Part shown: positions 52,056-61,040 of the stretch, one piece after another | Layout: each line of letters begins with the position of its first letter | Numbering within the stretch: position 1 is the stretch's first letter | From: JAPLDB01 sp038230515 | Lineage (GTDB): Bacteria; Bacteroidota; Bacteroidia; AKYH767-A; 2013-40CM-41-45 | Length of the DNA stretch: 64,000 nucleotides | Direction: 5' to 3' | NCBI GenBank assembly: GCA_038230515.1 | Contig: JBBRND010000013.1 | Location: 1 to 64,000, forward strand | The notes under the pieces: generated by a model | Seen by the model: the letters and a program-made list of their open reading frames with translations, nothing else | What the model was told of the DNA's origin: nothing | Databases searched by the model: none | Program-made: the position numbers and the translations under genes

Positions 52056-53318
52056 GTGAGAGAACAAAAAAATATACTCCAAAATATTGACAGATGGTTG
52101 GTGATCATTTTTCTGTTGCTCGTCTGCATGGGCTGGATTAGTATTTATGCTGCCGTTTACAATGACGATCACCAAAGTATTTTAGACCTCTCACAAAATT
52201 ACGGCAAGCAAGCAATCTGGATTGCAGGAGCATTCTTAATTGCTTTGAGTATTCTCATCATTGACGGAAAATTTTTTGCTGCGTTTTCGTATCCGATTTA
52301 TATTCTCTTTATGCTTTTGCTTTTGTTGGTTCTTGGAGTGGCACGCGATGTAAAAGGCGCTGTAAGCTGGATTGACATTGGCAGCTTTAAACTTCAGCCC
52401 AGTGAGTTCGCAAAATTTGCGACCAACATGGCACTCGCGAAATATTTAAGCACACTAGACATAAAAATGAAAGATTGGAAAACAAAAATCTTTTCCCTCC
52501 TGATTATTGGACTTCCGGCTGCATTGATACTTCTTCAGAATGATACTGGCTCTGCACTTGTGTATGCTGCATTTATTTTTGTTCTCTATCGCGAAGGACT
52601 TTCAGGGAACATTTTGATTTTTGGTTTTGTTGCCGCAGTTTTATTTGTCCTCACACTGCTTGTTCCGAAAATAATATTGTTTTCAGTAATTGGCGGAATC
52701 GGACTTGTGTTTTATTTTTTTGTTCAGAAGAAAAGACAAAACATCATCATCATTGTTGCAGGAATGGTGATAGCATCTGCCATCGTGTTCAGCGTTGATT
52801 ATGCATTCAACCGAATTTTGCAGGAACATCAACGTACGCGTATCAATGTATTGCTTGGAAAAGAAATTGATCCAAAGGGTGCAGGTTACAACGTTCATCA
52901 AAGTATGATTGCCATTGGCTCAGGTGGATTACTCGGAAAAGGATTTTTACAGGGAACTCAAACCAAATTTGATTTTGTACCTGAACAAAGCACCGATTTT
53001 ATTTTTTGCACCGTGGGCGAGGAGTGGGGCTTTGTAGGAGCTTTTTTAGTTATTGGATTATTTATGCTTCTTCTTTGGCGGATTATTTATGTAGCCGAAC
53101 GTCAGCGATCGCAATACTCGCGCATTTACGGTTATGGGGTAGCGTGTATTCTGTTTTTTCATCTCATGGTTAATATCGGGATGGCAATCGGGCTTGCGCC
53201 CGTCATTGGAATCCCATTGCCGTTTTTTAGTTATGGTGGATCATCACTTTGGAGTTTTACTGTGCTGCTTTTTGTTTTGATAAAGTTGGATGCCTATCGT
53301 TTGCAGATATTGAGATAG
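52056..53318 (+). CDS. rodA: RodA peptidoglycan glycosyltransferase (SEDS family)
   Basis: A 420-residue polytopic protein with about ten hydrophobic segments. SEDS hallmarks are VKGAVSWIDIGSFKLQPSEF, which contains the conserved GxxxWxxxG...QPSE motif, NDTGSALVYAAFIFVLYREG, and the C-terminal GIPLPFFSYGGSSLW, with FDFVPEQSTDFIFCTVGEEW before it. RodA polymerises lipid II during elongation with PBP2. A GTG at 52056 (MREQKNILQNIDRW) aligns with RodA N termini of other Bacteroidota; a TTG at 52041 in the same frame is possible. Last gene of the mre operon. Confidence 0.95.
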   Translation: MREQKNILQNIDRWLVIIFLLLVCMGWISIYAAVYNDDHQSILDLSQNYGKQAIWIAGAFLIALSILIIDGKFFAAFSYPIYILFMLLLLLVLGVARDVKGAVSWIDIGSFKLQPSEFAKFATNMALAKYLSTLDIKMKDWKTKIFSLLIIGLPAALILLQNDTGSALVYAAFIFVLYREGLSGNILIFGFVAAVLFVLTLLVPKIILFSVIGGIGLVFYFFVQKKRQNIIIIVAGMVIASAIVFSVDYAFNRILQEHQRTRINVLLGKEIDPKGAGYNVHQSMIAIGSGGLLGKGFLQGTQTKFDFVPEQSTDFIFCTVGEEWGFVGAFLVIGLFMLLLWRIIYVAERQRSQYSRIYGYGVACILFFHLMVNIGMAIGLAPVIGIPLPFFSYGGSSLWSFTVLLFVLIKLDAYRLQILR

Positions 53319-53360
53319 AAATTTACTCCCTACTTTCGCTTCCGTCATAATACTTCTTCC

Positions 53361-53954
53361 ATGCCAAATATTTTTGAGTTCAACAAATATCGCCCTGTTA
53401 TACATGAGTCGTCTTTTATTCATCCGAACGCAGCGGTGACAGGAAATGTAATTATCGGACGCGATGTTTATATTGGTCCCGGTGCTGCAATTCGTGGCGA
53501 CTGGGGAGAAATTATTATTGAAGACGGCTGCAACGTGCAGGAGAATTGTACTATTCACATGTTTCCTGGGGTAACGGTTCGACTAATGGAGGCAGCACAC
53601 ATCGGTCATGGGGCCATCATTCACGGAAGTACAATCGGTAGGAATGTTTTGGTCGGAATGAATGCTGTCGTAATGGATTATGTTGTTGTGGGGGATAACA
53701 GTATTATCGGTGCGCTCACTTTTGTTCCTGAAGGAATGATAATTCCTGAACGAAAAATTGTTGTCGGCAATCCTGCAAAAATTATCAAAGATGTTTCTGA
53801 TGAAATGCTTGAGTGGAAAACAAAGGGAACGAATTTGTATCAGCAACTTCCGAAAGAACTTTATGAAACATTAAAGCCTTGTGAACCACTCAGGGAAATT
53901 CCAAAGGAGAGATCAAAGCAGCAGGATATTTACAAAACCTGGAAACAAAAATAA
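53361..53954 (+). CDS. paaY: PaaY-type hexapeptide-repeat thioesterase/transferase
   Basis: A 197-residue left-handed beta-helix protein. Features shared with E. coli PaaY are FIHPNAAVTGNVIIGRDVYI, GPGAAIRGDWGEIIIEDG, HIGHGAIIHGSTIGRNVLVG, MNAVVMDYVVVGDNSIIGA and the tail GNPAKIIKDVSDEMLEWKTK. PaaY hydrolyses inhibitory CoA adducts formed when phenylacetate breakdown stalls; it also resembles gamma carbonic anhydrases, and the two HIGH-type histidines could hold a metal. It is separated from the other paa-like genes at 16-19 kb by 34 kb. A TACTTTCG -7-like box lies at 53331-53338. Confidence 0.86.
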   Translation: MPNIFEFNKYRPVIHESSFIHPNAAVTGNVIIGRDVYIGPGAAIRGDWGEIIIEDGCNVQENCTIHMFPGVTVRLMEAAHIGHGAIIHGSTIGRNVLVGMNAVVMDYVVVGDNSIIGALTFVPEGMIIPERKIVVGNPAKIIKDVSDEMLEWKTKGTNLYQQLPKELYETLKPCEPLREIPKERSKQQDIYKTWKQK

Positions 53955-53998
53955 GTGAGTAATTGTAGTGATGAGAAATGCAATCAACTTAATTAACT

Positions 53999-54460
53999 AT
54001 GCAAGAAAAAATAGAATTCATTAACAACACTTTCCCTACACTTTTAAAAAAGTTGAAGCCCGATACACCCCGCAAATGGGGAACAATGAATGCACAAGAG
54101 ATGGTTGAACATCTTACTGATTATATTCGCATTGCGAACGGTAAAATTCAGACAAGAATTGTTACAGTTGAAGAACATCTTCCAGCATTCAAACAATTTT
54201 TGGAGAGCGAGAAACAGTTTCGTCCGGATACGAAAAATCCATTAAATACAGGTGCGCCCAATCCTGTTCGTATGAAAAACTTAGAAGAGGCGATTGAAGA
54301 ATATTATTCGGAGATGAATTTTTTTTATTCAACTTTTAAAAATGAGCCGGAAAAAATTACTGCACATCCCGCTTTCGGTCTATGCAATTACGATGAGTGG
54401 ATTAAACTCCATTACAAACACCTCTCACATCACGCAAGACAATTCGGATTGATGAATTGA
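53999..54460 (+). CDS. DUF1569/DinB-like protein
   Basis: A 153-residue helical protein. The segment MNAQEMVEHLTDYIRIANGK and the C-terminal LHYKHLSHHARQFGLMN supply three histidines placed as in DinB-type four-helix metal-binding bundles, as does KITAHPAFGLCNYDEWIKLH. This matches the DUF1569 group. It follows paaY after 44 bases on the same strand, so co-transcription with paaY and a link to CoA-thioester detoxification are possible but inferred. Confidence 0.78.
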   Translation: MQEKIEFINNTFPTLLKKLKPDTPRKWGTMNAQEMVEHLTDYIRIANGKIQTRIVTVEEHLPAFKQFLESEKQFRPDTKNPLNTGAPNPVRMKNLEEAIEEYYSEMNFFYSTFKNEPEKITAHPAFGLCNYDEWIKLHYKHLSHHARQFGLMN

Positions 54461-54525
54461 AGTATCTCTCGAAAGATTTTGAAAAAAAATTTTTTGGCGT
54501 GCTTTGCACCTTTGCGCGAAATGCC

Positions 54526-56391
54526 TTAATCAAAAAATCGCCAGTTCACTCCAAACTGAATCATGCCTCCCGGCATTGGGTAATGTGGTGTGTTCAAATA
54601 ATTATTCGCAACAAGACCATCTCCCATATTTTGATATTTGAAAAACAATCGTGCAGTTTTTATTTTGAAGTTCACAAAAAGGTCAATGAGCGGATAGCCG
54701 TTTGTTTTTTCTGAATTCTGCTGATAAAAAATTGAGGTGGCTGGCGAATATGCATTTGAATAGTAGCCGGATGAGCAGTGAACATCAAAGCCGATCTGAG
54801 CATACAATTTTTTCTTGAAAAAAAGATCTTCAAAAAACAAAGCGTGATGTGAATTGAATTCAGGAATTCTCACAACGTCATTATTTGTTTCCTGTATCCA
54901 AACAGAATTGTTGAAGTGGATTTTCCAAACCTGGAAATCTTTCTGAATAAATAATTGACTTACCTGAATAGAATCAGGAGATTGAGCAGGTTCGCCAACC
55001 GAGTCATAATAAATGTACCTGCCAATGAAAGTGCTCGTACCGGCCACACTGAAATTGTATTTTTTCAGATTGATTTGAAAAAAGAATTGCTGAGAAGTAA
55101 TTCTATCAAAATTATTTTGCCAAACGAAATGATTTGACTGATAGAAATTCTGTATCAGCGTTGGTGATTGTTTTTCATTCTGCAATCCGATATTCATATC
55201 TGTGCCCCATATTAACGGAAATTGAAATTTAAGACAGAAGAAATAATTTTTTTCGTCAGCACCATTCAAAATATATTTTCCCAGGACATCAAGTGTGCAA
55301 CGGTTTTTAATACCCGCAGTTTTCAAATGTGCTTCCGTAAAATAATCTGTGATCGTGGTATCGTAAAACTGATTGTAATTGAACCATTGATTTCCCCCTG
55401 TAAGTTCGAGAAAAGCATGATGCACAGGTTTGAAATTATTGAATGTGTGAAATGCCTGTAGCGAAAGTTTGTTGGTTACCTTATCGTAGTGAAGCGTGTC
55501 GTCAATGTTTGTCGCGAAATAATTATTCGCATAAAAAGAAGTATCGGATGTGTTGTCGCTGTAATGGTAGGAGAATCGCTCGTATTCGATGTGATGGGTG
55601 AGCCGGAGAATAGGCGAAGCAACTCCTACTGAATCTCTAGTTGTAGCCAAATCATAAAAATGAGTGATAGAAAAAATATGATTGCGCACATGCTGCTCTG
55701 CATCTATCAGGAAAACGCTCAATCCTTTAAGGTCATTGTTTGAAAAATTACTTTTCTTGTAGAGTGAATCATTGGCAAGGCCGCCATCTACTTTATTTAT
55801 GATGGAATTCCATGTTGCTGAAGCAAAAATGTGGTAACGATTGTTCGGAAGATGATACCAAGTGCAGAAATCAAAGTTTGTAATAAATGTTTTTCCGTTT
55901 GTGAGAAATCCCGGTGAACCTTGACGGTTAAAATCAATTCCTGCATTCCAGTTTTTCAAAATATTTTGAGCAAGTGTAATGGTGATCTGTTGTTCCTTGC
56001 CACCACTGGAGTGGTAGTTTAGATTAGTGAAACGCTTGTTGGTTTTGTAATAGTGCATGGTTGACGGAGTCCATTTGTAAAGATCAAAGGAATGATTTCC
56101 AAATTCAGTCAGGCAATTTCTGGAGATTGAAAACAATTTCGGGTCAGTAGCGCTGCCAATGTTACTGAGGTCGTTGTAAAAATATTTTACGGTGGGGTTT
56201 ATGATTTCAAGATCGTTCAGGAGAGTATCCAATGACGAATAGGTCAGCAAGCCGCCAATGTCGGTTTCAGGTGTTGTATAATGAAGGATAGTAGGAACTT
56301 TTACCTCTGCGCTGTCAACCGAAAGCGAAAATGCTCCTGATGACGAAAAGAGAAAGAGGGAAAGAAATAATTTCCGAAAAAGAAACTTCAT
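54526..56391 (-). CDS. Putative outer-membrane porin (Bacteroidota putative-porin family)
   Basis: A 621-residue protein with a signal peptide (MKFLFRKLFLSLFLFSSSGA). The mature protein is a long series of amphipathic strands with aromatic residues (TFITNFDFCTWYHLPNNRYH, IFASATWNSIINKV, FFFQINLKKYNFSVAG) and ends AGG-like GMIQFGVNWRFFD. The final phenylalanine-containing strand is the usual barrel-insertion signal. It resembles the putative-porin family of Bacteroidota, with TSL-type early motif FDLYKWTPSTMHYYKTNKRF. Substrate unknown. A TACCTTTG box at 56402-56409 supports the start at 56391. Confidence 0.8.
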   Translation of the reverse strand: MKFLFRKLFLSLFLFSSSGAFSLSVDSAEVKVPTILHYTTPETDIGGLLTYSSLDTLLNDLEIINPTVKYFYNDLSNIGSATDPKLFSISRNCLTEFGNHSFDLYKWTPSTMHYYKTNKRFTNLNYHSSGGKEQQITITLAQNILKNWNAGIDFNRQGSPGFLTNGKTFITNFDFCTWYHLPNNRYHIFASATWNSIINKVDGGLANDSLYKKSNFSNNDLKGLSVFLIDAEQHVRNHIFSITHFYDLATTRDSVGVASPILRLTHHIEYERFSYHYSDNTSDTSFYANNYFATNIDDTLHYDKVTNKLSLQAFHTFNNFKPVHHAFLELTGGNQWFNYNQFYDTTITDYFTEAHLKTAGIKNRCTLDVLGKYILNGADEKNYFFCLKFQFPLIWGTDMNIGLQNEKQSPTLIQNFYQSNHFVWQNNFDRITSQQFFFQINLKKYNFSVAGTSTFIGRYIYYDSVGEPAQSPDSIQVSQLFIQKDFQVWKIHFNNSVWIQETNNDVVRIPEFNSHHALFFEDLFFKKKLYAQIGFDVHCSSGYYSNAYSPATSIFYQQNSEKTNGYPLIDLFVNFKIKTARLFFKYQNMGDGLVANNYLNTPHYPMPGGMIQFGVNWRFFD

Positions 56392-56401
56392 AGTTATTGA
56401 G

Positions 56402-56409
56402 CAAAGGTA
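56402..56409 (-). promoter_or_regulatory. Putative -7 element of the porin gene (TACCTTTG)
   Basis: On the minus strand TACCTTTG matches TAnnTTTG and lies 11 bases before the ATG at 56391, giving a very short leader. The -33 box is not clear. Confidence 0.5.
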
Positions 56410-56486
56410 ATTTATTTGAAAGTACGCCTTGTAGAGTTGAACCGGAAGATGTTCGGCTATATTTTCTGATATTGCAATCATTCCTT

Positions 56487-59285
56487 ATGATAACTTTTCT
56501 TGACGGGCTTGCCGATGATTTACTGAAGAAGCATGGTGGAGATATTTCTCAGTTGTGTCTTGTTTTTCCAACGCGAAGGGCTGGACTATATTTTAAAAAA
56601 ACATTTGCAGCAAAACTGAACGTTCCTGTATGGGCACCCGCAGTGTTTTCAATAGAAGATTTCGTGGAGAGACTTTCTACTTATCAAATCGCTGATCAGT
56701 TGGATTTGATTTTTGAATTGTACTCTGTGTATAAAAAATATTTTCCTGTAGAATCGTTCGACCGATTTTATCCATGGGGAGTAATGTTGCTGCAGGATTT
56801 TGAAGAAGTTGACAGTTCTCTTGCCAACGGGCAAAAACTTTTTTCTTCCATCAGTGATCTTCGTTCTATTGACGAACAATTTGAGATGGCAGAAGAAGAC
56901 ATGGAGCGGATTAAAAATTTCTGGAAACTGTTTTTTGATAAGGAACCCGGAGCAATCCGTAAATCTTTTCTTGATAACTGGAAGCATCTTGAAAATATTT
57001 ATGCGGAGGTCACAACAACCTTAAAAGAAAAAAAGATCGTTTACGAAGGACTTGCGGTTCGCGCTGTAGTGGAAGGATTGAGAGATGGTTCAGTAAAATC
57101 AACCTTCAATCATCATGTGTTTGCCGGGTTTTATGCATTGTCGAAAGCTGAGGAAAGCATGATCAGTTTTTTTCTGAAGAACAAAACAGGAAGCGTTTAT
57201 TTTGATTCTGACGGTTATTATAGCGATGACACAAGACAGGAAGCAGGAACTTTTATCAGAAAAAGTTCTTTGATCAAAGGAGAATACGCATGGAAAGAAA
57301 ATATGCTCCAGGAAGATGAAAAAAAAATTGAAATAATCGGAGTGCCGCTGCAGGTGTTGCAGACAAAAACTGCCGGACAGATTATTTCACAACTTCCGCA
57401 CGATGCTGATGCAATAAACAAAACTGCCGTTGTTTTGCCTGACGAGCAATTGTTGCTGCCAGTTTTGTATTCGTTGCCCGAGCATATTGAAGATATCAAT
57501 GTAACGATGGGTTATCCGCTAAGCGCCTCTCCGCTTTTTAATTTGATTGAGTTACTGTTTGAGTTGCAGAAGTCGTTTAACGGAAAATCATTTTACTTCA
57601 AGCATGTGGTTTCGCTTTTATCGCATTCTTACATTCAGTTTGCTGATTCAGGAGCAATCAATAAATGGTTGACAGATTTCAGATTGAAACCGAAAATTAG
57701 AATTTCACAAACAGAATTGATTGAAGAAGGAAACTCTGATGTTTTCAGCATTTTGTTTGCTGGCTTTAAGACGTTGCCGCAAGCGTTTGAATATTTCAAC
57801 CGGTTCTTTTCGTTACTGATTGATTCGATCAGGAATAATAAGAATGGAATTCAATCTATCGAAAAAGAATACGTGTATTATTTCTATACACGGTTTAAGA
57901 AGCTCGAAGAAATTCTGAAAAAGCATCAGGAAGAAATTTCCGTTGAAACATTCCGGAGTTTGTTCAAGGAGGTAATTCATTCTACCAGAATTCCATTTAC
58001 GGGTGAGCCGCTGAAGGGATTGCAGGTAATGGGTTTTCTTGAAACGCGTGTATTGGATTTTGAAAATATAATTATCCTTTCGTTGAATGAAGATGTGTTG
58101 CCGCCAACATCTCATCATCCTTCTTTTATTCCATACAATATTCGTAAGTCATTTGGCTTGCCAACTTTTGAAGATCACAATGCAATTGCAGCATATCACT
58201 TTTACAGGTTGCTGCAGCGGGCGAAGAATATTTTTCTTGTTTACAATACTGAGGTAAAAAGTTTTTCGGGAGGGGAGAAGAGCCGCTTTCTTTTGCAGAT
58301 TGAAAATGAGTTGGTGAAGCGAAATCCCAACATCAAACTCATTCATAAGAATGTTCAAATTCAGGTGAGTGATGTAAAAATCCGTTCTGTTGAAATCAAA
58401 AAAGCAGAAGCTGTGATGAAGGAACTTCAAACGTACTTCGAGCCGTTGAAGCAGCCGATGAAGTATGGAAGAAAATTTTCTGCCTCTGCATTGATTTCTT
58501 ACATCGCCTGCCCGCTGCGTTTTTATTTTCAATACATCGCGAAGCTGAGAGAGCAGGAGGAGCAGGAAGAATTTATTGAAGGAGGGTTGCTTGGAACTAT
58601 TCTGCATGAGGTCATGCACTCTCTTTACAAATCCATGCAGACGATTACTGCTGATGATTTTAAAAAGATGGGCGAGCTTGCAGAACGTGCAGTTGATGAA
58701 GCCATCAAGCAAAATTTCAGCACGGTGGATTTGCTTGAAGGGAAAAATATTCTGATGCGGAATGTGCTGATTGAACTGATTAGAAAGATTCTGGAGTTTG
58801 ATAGTCAAAGTGTTCTTAGCATAAAATATCTTGAAGAAGAATTTGCGATGCCTGTGGAACTGGAAAAAGGAAAAGAAGTCAATCTCTACGGAATTATTGA
58901 CAGGGTAGATTTAAGTGATGGTGTGCTCAGAGTTGTTGATTACAAAACAGGTGCTCCTGATAAACGGACTGCAAAAGACATTGAATCACTTTTTACATCT
59001 CCCGATTTTAAAGAACAGTTCCAAACTTTCTTTTATGCCATGCTGCTAAAGAAAAGAGAGCGGGCATTTCCGGTTAAGGCAGGATTGTTTCGGCTGAAAG
59101 AAGTTACACGAGGTATCAGCTACGTTAATTCGGGAGAGGCAATTACGAACGAGCAGTTCACGGAGTTTTTTAATCAAACCAAAAAGCTTTTGCAGGAGAT
59201 TTTTAATCCTGAGATTCCTTTTGCTCAAACAGAGGATGAAACCAGGTGCGTGTATTGTGCTTACAAAGATATTTGTAACAGGTAA
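56487..59285 (+). CDS. AddB-like PD-(D/E)XK nuclease with 4Fe-4S cysteines
   Basis: A 932-residue protein starting MITFLDGLADDLLKKHGG. The N-terminal two-thirds resemble an inactivated UvrD-type helicase of AddB (LVFPTRRAGLYFKKTFAAKL, later VMGFLETRVLDFENIIILSL). The C-terminal nuclease has the catalytic core NLYGIIDRVDLSDGVLRVVD followed by YKTGAP. Four cysteines in the AddB pattern (Cys675 in YIACPLRF, then Cys921, Cys924 and Cys930 in CVYCAYKDIC) should bind an iron-sulfur cluster. Its partner should be an AddA-type helicase-nuclease for double-strand-break end processing, but no addA is adjacent in this window. The start at 56487 is preferred because the earlier frame overlaps the divergent porin promoter. 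Confidence 0.9.
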   Translation: MITFLDGLADDLLKKHGGDISQLCLVFPTRRAGLYFKKTFAAKLNVPVWAPAVFSIEDFVERLSTYQIADQLDLIFELYSVYKKYFPVESFDRFYPWGVMLLQDFEEVDSSLANGQKLFSSISDLRSIDEQFEMAEEDMERIKNFWKLFFDKEPGAIRKSFLDNWKHLENIYAEVTTTLKEKKIVYEGLAVRAVVEGLRDGSVKSTFNHHVFAGFYALSKAEESMISFFLKNKTGSVYFDSDGYYSDDTRQEAGTFIRKSSLIKGEYAWKENMLQEDEKKIEIIGVPLQVLQTKTAGQIISQLPHDADAINKTAVVLPDEQLLLPVLYSLPEHIEDINVTMGYPLSASPLFNLIELLFELQKSFNGKSFYFKHVVSLLSHSYIQFADSGAINKWLTDFRLKPKIRISQTELIEEGNSDVFSILFAGFKTLPQAFEYFNRFFSLLIDSIRNNKNGIQSIEKEYVYYFYTRFKKLEEILKKHQEEISVETFRSLFKEVIHSTRIPFTGEPLKGLQVMGFLETRVLDFENIIILSLNEDVLPPTSHHPSFIPYNIRKSFGLPTFEDHNAIAAYHFYRLLQRAKNIFLVYNTEVKSFSGGEKSRFLLQIENELVKRNPNIKLIHKNVQIQVSDVKIRSVEIKKAEAVMKELQTYFEPLKQPMKYGRKFSASALISYIACPLRFYFQYIAKLREQEEQEEFIEGGLLGTILHEVMHSLYKSMQTITADDFKKMGELAERAVDEAIKQNFSTVDLLEGKNILMRNVLIELIRKILEFDSQSVLSIKYLEEEFAMPVELEKGKEVNLYGIIDRVDLSDGVLRVVDYKTGAPDKRTAKDIESLFTSPDFKEQFQTFFYAMLLKKRERAFPVKAGLFRLKEVTRGISYVNSGEAITNEQFTEFFNQTKKLLQEIFNPEIPFAQTEDETRCVYCAYKDICNR

Positions 59286-59288
59286 AAA

Positions 59289-59320
59289 ATGCCGCCCGAT
59301 GTAGGCGGCATCTTTATTTA
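59289..59320 (+). terminator. Bidirectional terminator after the AddB-like gene
   Basis: ATGCCGCC (59289-59296) pairs with GGCGGCAT (59304-59311), with ctttattta behind it on the plus strand and TTTTT on the minus strand. It can end both the AddB-like gene and the convergent propeller gene. Confidence 0.85.
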
Positions 59321-59339
59321 CTAATTTTATTTTGCCGAT

Positions 59340-61028
59340 TTATTTCATCACCGATAATTTTTTCGTCTCCGAAAAATCTCTTGCATCAACTTTCAAAAAA
59401 TAAATTCCCGCACCAACTGCATTTCCTTTTTCATCCGTTGCATTCCATTCAAGTTGATGATTGCCTTCATTCATTTCTGCATTGGCAAGAGTTTTCACTA
59501 ACCTGCCTGTCATATCAAAAATCTTTACAGAGACTCTTTCTGCTTGAGAAAGAGAAAATGAAATGATTGTGGACTTTGATACAGGATTTGGAAAAATATT
59601 TTCATTTATAAAATTGCTGCTCTCATTTATGCCTGTGACATAATCTAATTTCCCCACAAACATATCATAAGTACTCCCTGCATTATTGGCGTTTGTTAAA
59701 GTTATGCTTCCCAAAGCCATGGTAACACTCTGAAATCCTCCCGTTAGAAAAAGATTACCGTTAGAAGTTGCAGATATTCTGCTTATTCCATCAAGAGTTA
59801 ATCCTCCCAAACTCTCAGCCCAAAGAGCATTACCCGATATGTCATATTTTACTATAAAAATATCACTGCTACCTGCATTGGTTAAGGTAGTGCTTCCAAA
59901 AGAAATGGTGGAGCTTTGAAAACTCCCTGTTACAAATATGCTTCCACTATTGTCGCAACTAATGCTGCTACTAAAATCATTAGCAATATTGCCCGAACTA
60001 TTAGCCCACACTATGCTGCCAGATGAATCATATTTGGTTACAAAAATATCATAACCACCTGCATTGGTTAAGGTAGTACTGCCAAAAGTAATTGTAGGAC
60101 TTTGAAAACTACCAGTTAGATAAGCATTACCGTTAATGTCAATAATTATACTGGAAGGTGAATCAGAAGAATTTCCACCTGCACTTTTGGCCCAAAGAAC
60201 ATTGCCGGAAGAATCGTATTTTGTTACAAAAACATCTTGAAAAGGAGGATTTGCATTTGTTAAAACAATGCCGCCAAAATTAATTGAGGTGCTTTGAAAA
60301 TAACCTGTTACAAATACATTACTGTTTACATCTGTAGTTATACTGCCTCCAATGTCATTATCCGTACCACCTATATTCTTTGCCCATATTACGTTACCTG
60401 ACGAATCATATTTTGATACAAAAATATTTAAGGTGTCGGTGTTCGCATTGAGTAAAGTAATGCTACCAAAATTAATGGTTGAACTACTAAACGCTCCAGT
60501 AATATAAACATTACCACTCCCATCCGAAACGACACTTTTGCCCTCATCATTGGCAGAACCGCCTGCACCCTTTGCCCAAAGAGCATTGCCTGATGAATCA
60601 TACTTTACTGTAAAAATATCAAATAACCCCGGGTTTAGGTTGTTTAATGTAACAGCACCAAAAGTAATAGCAGGACTGCTAAAACGGCCTGTTATATAAA
60701 GATTACCGTTGGCATCTGCAAAGCTAATTCCTCTATCATCATTTGTACCTCCCGCTTGTTTAGCCCAAAGCACATTTCCTGATGAGTTATATTTTACTAT
60801 AAAAATATTGGCATATCCTGCATTTGTTAGTGTAGTGCTGCCAAATGTAATGACAGGGCTTGTAAAAGTTCCGGTTACGTATACATTCCCATTTGCATCT
60901 GTACTAACGCTGGAACCAAAATCAACATCCAAGCCTCCTGCACTTTGTGCCCATTGCCAGTTTTGTGCCGTAGACTGAATAGTAAGCAGGAAAGAAAGCA
61001 TTAGAATAGATGTCAAGATCTTTCTCAT
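59340..61028 (-). CDS. T9SS-secreted SBBP-repeat beta-propeller protein
   Basis: A 562-residue protein with a signal peptide (MRKILTSILMLSFLLTIQST). Eight or nine SBBP-type repeats of ~50 residues follow, each with a GNVYVTG(T/A)F phrase, ITFGSTTLTNAG and DIFVTKYDSSGNVLWAK. It ends in a type IX sorting domain (FPNPVSKSTIISFSLSQAER, FDMTGRLVKTLANAE, GAGIYFLKVDARDFSETKKL). It should be exported through T9SS as a surface propeller; the ligand is unknown. The repeats are very similar to one another, indicating recent internal duplication. It is followed upstream, 12 bases away, by a related protein on the same strand. Confidence 0.88.
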   Translation of the reverse strand: MRKILTSILMLSFLLTIQSTAQNWQWAQSAGGLDVDFGSSVSTDANGNVYVTGTFTSPVITFGSTTLTNAGYANIFIVKYNSSGNVLWAKQAGGTNDDRGISFADANGNLYITGRFSSPAITFGAVTLNNLNPGLFDIFTVKYDSSGNALWAKGAGGSANDEGKSVVSDGSGNVYITGAFSSSTINFGSITLLNANTDTLNIFVSKYDSSGNVIWAKNIGGTDNDIGGSITTDVNSNVFVTGYFQSTSINFGGIVLTNANPPFQDVFVTKYDSSGNVLWAKSAGGNSSDSPSSIIIDINGNAYLTGSFQSPTITFGSTTLTNAGGYDIFVTKYDSSGSIVWANSSGNIANDFSSSISCDNSGSIFVTGSFQSSTISFGSTTLTNAGSSDIFIVKYDISGNALWAESLGGLTLDGISRISATSNGNLFLTGGFQSVTMALGSITLTNANNAGSTYDMFVGKLDYVTGINESSNFINENIFPNPVSKSTIISFSLSQAERVSVKIFDMTGRLVKTLANAEMNEGNHQLEWNATDEKGNAVGAGIYFLKVDARDFSETKKLSVMK

Positions 61029-61040
61029 AATGTGAATGAA

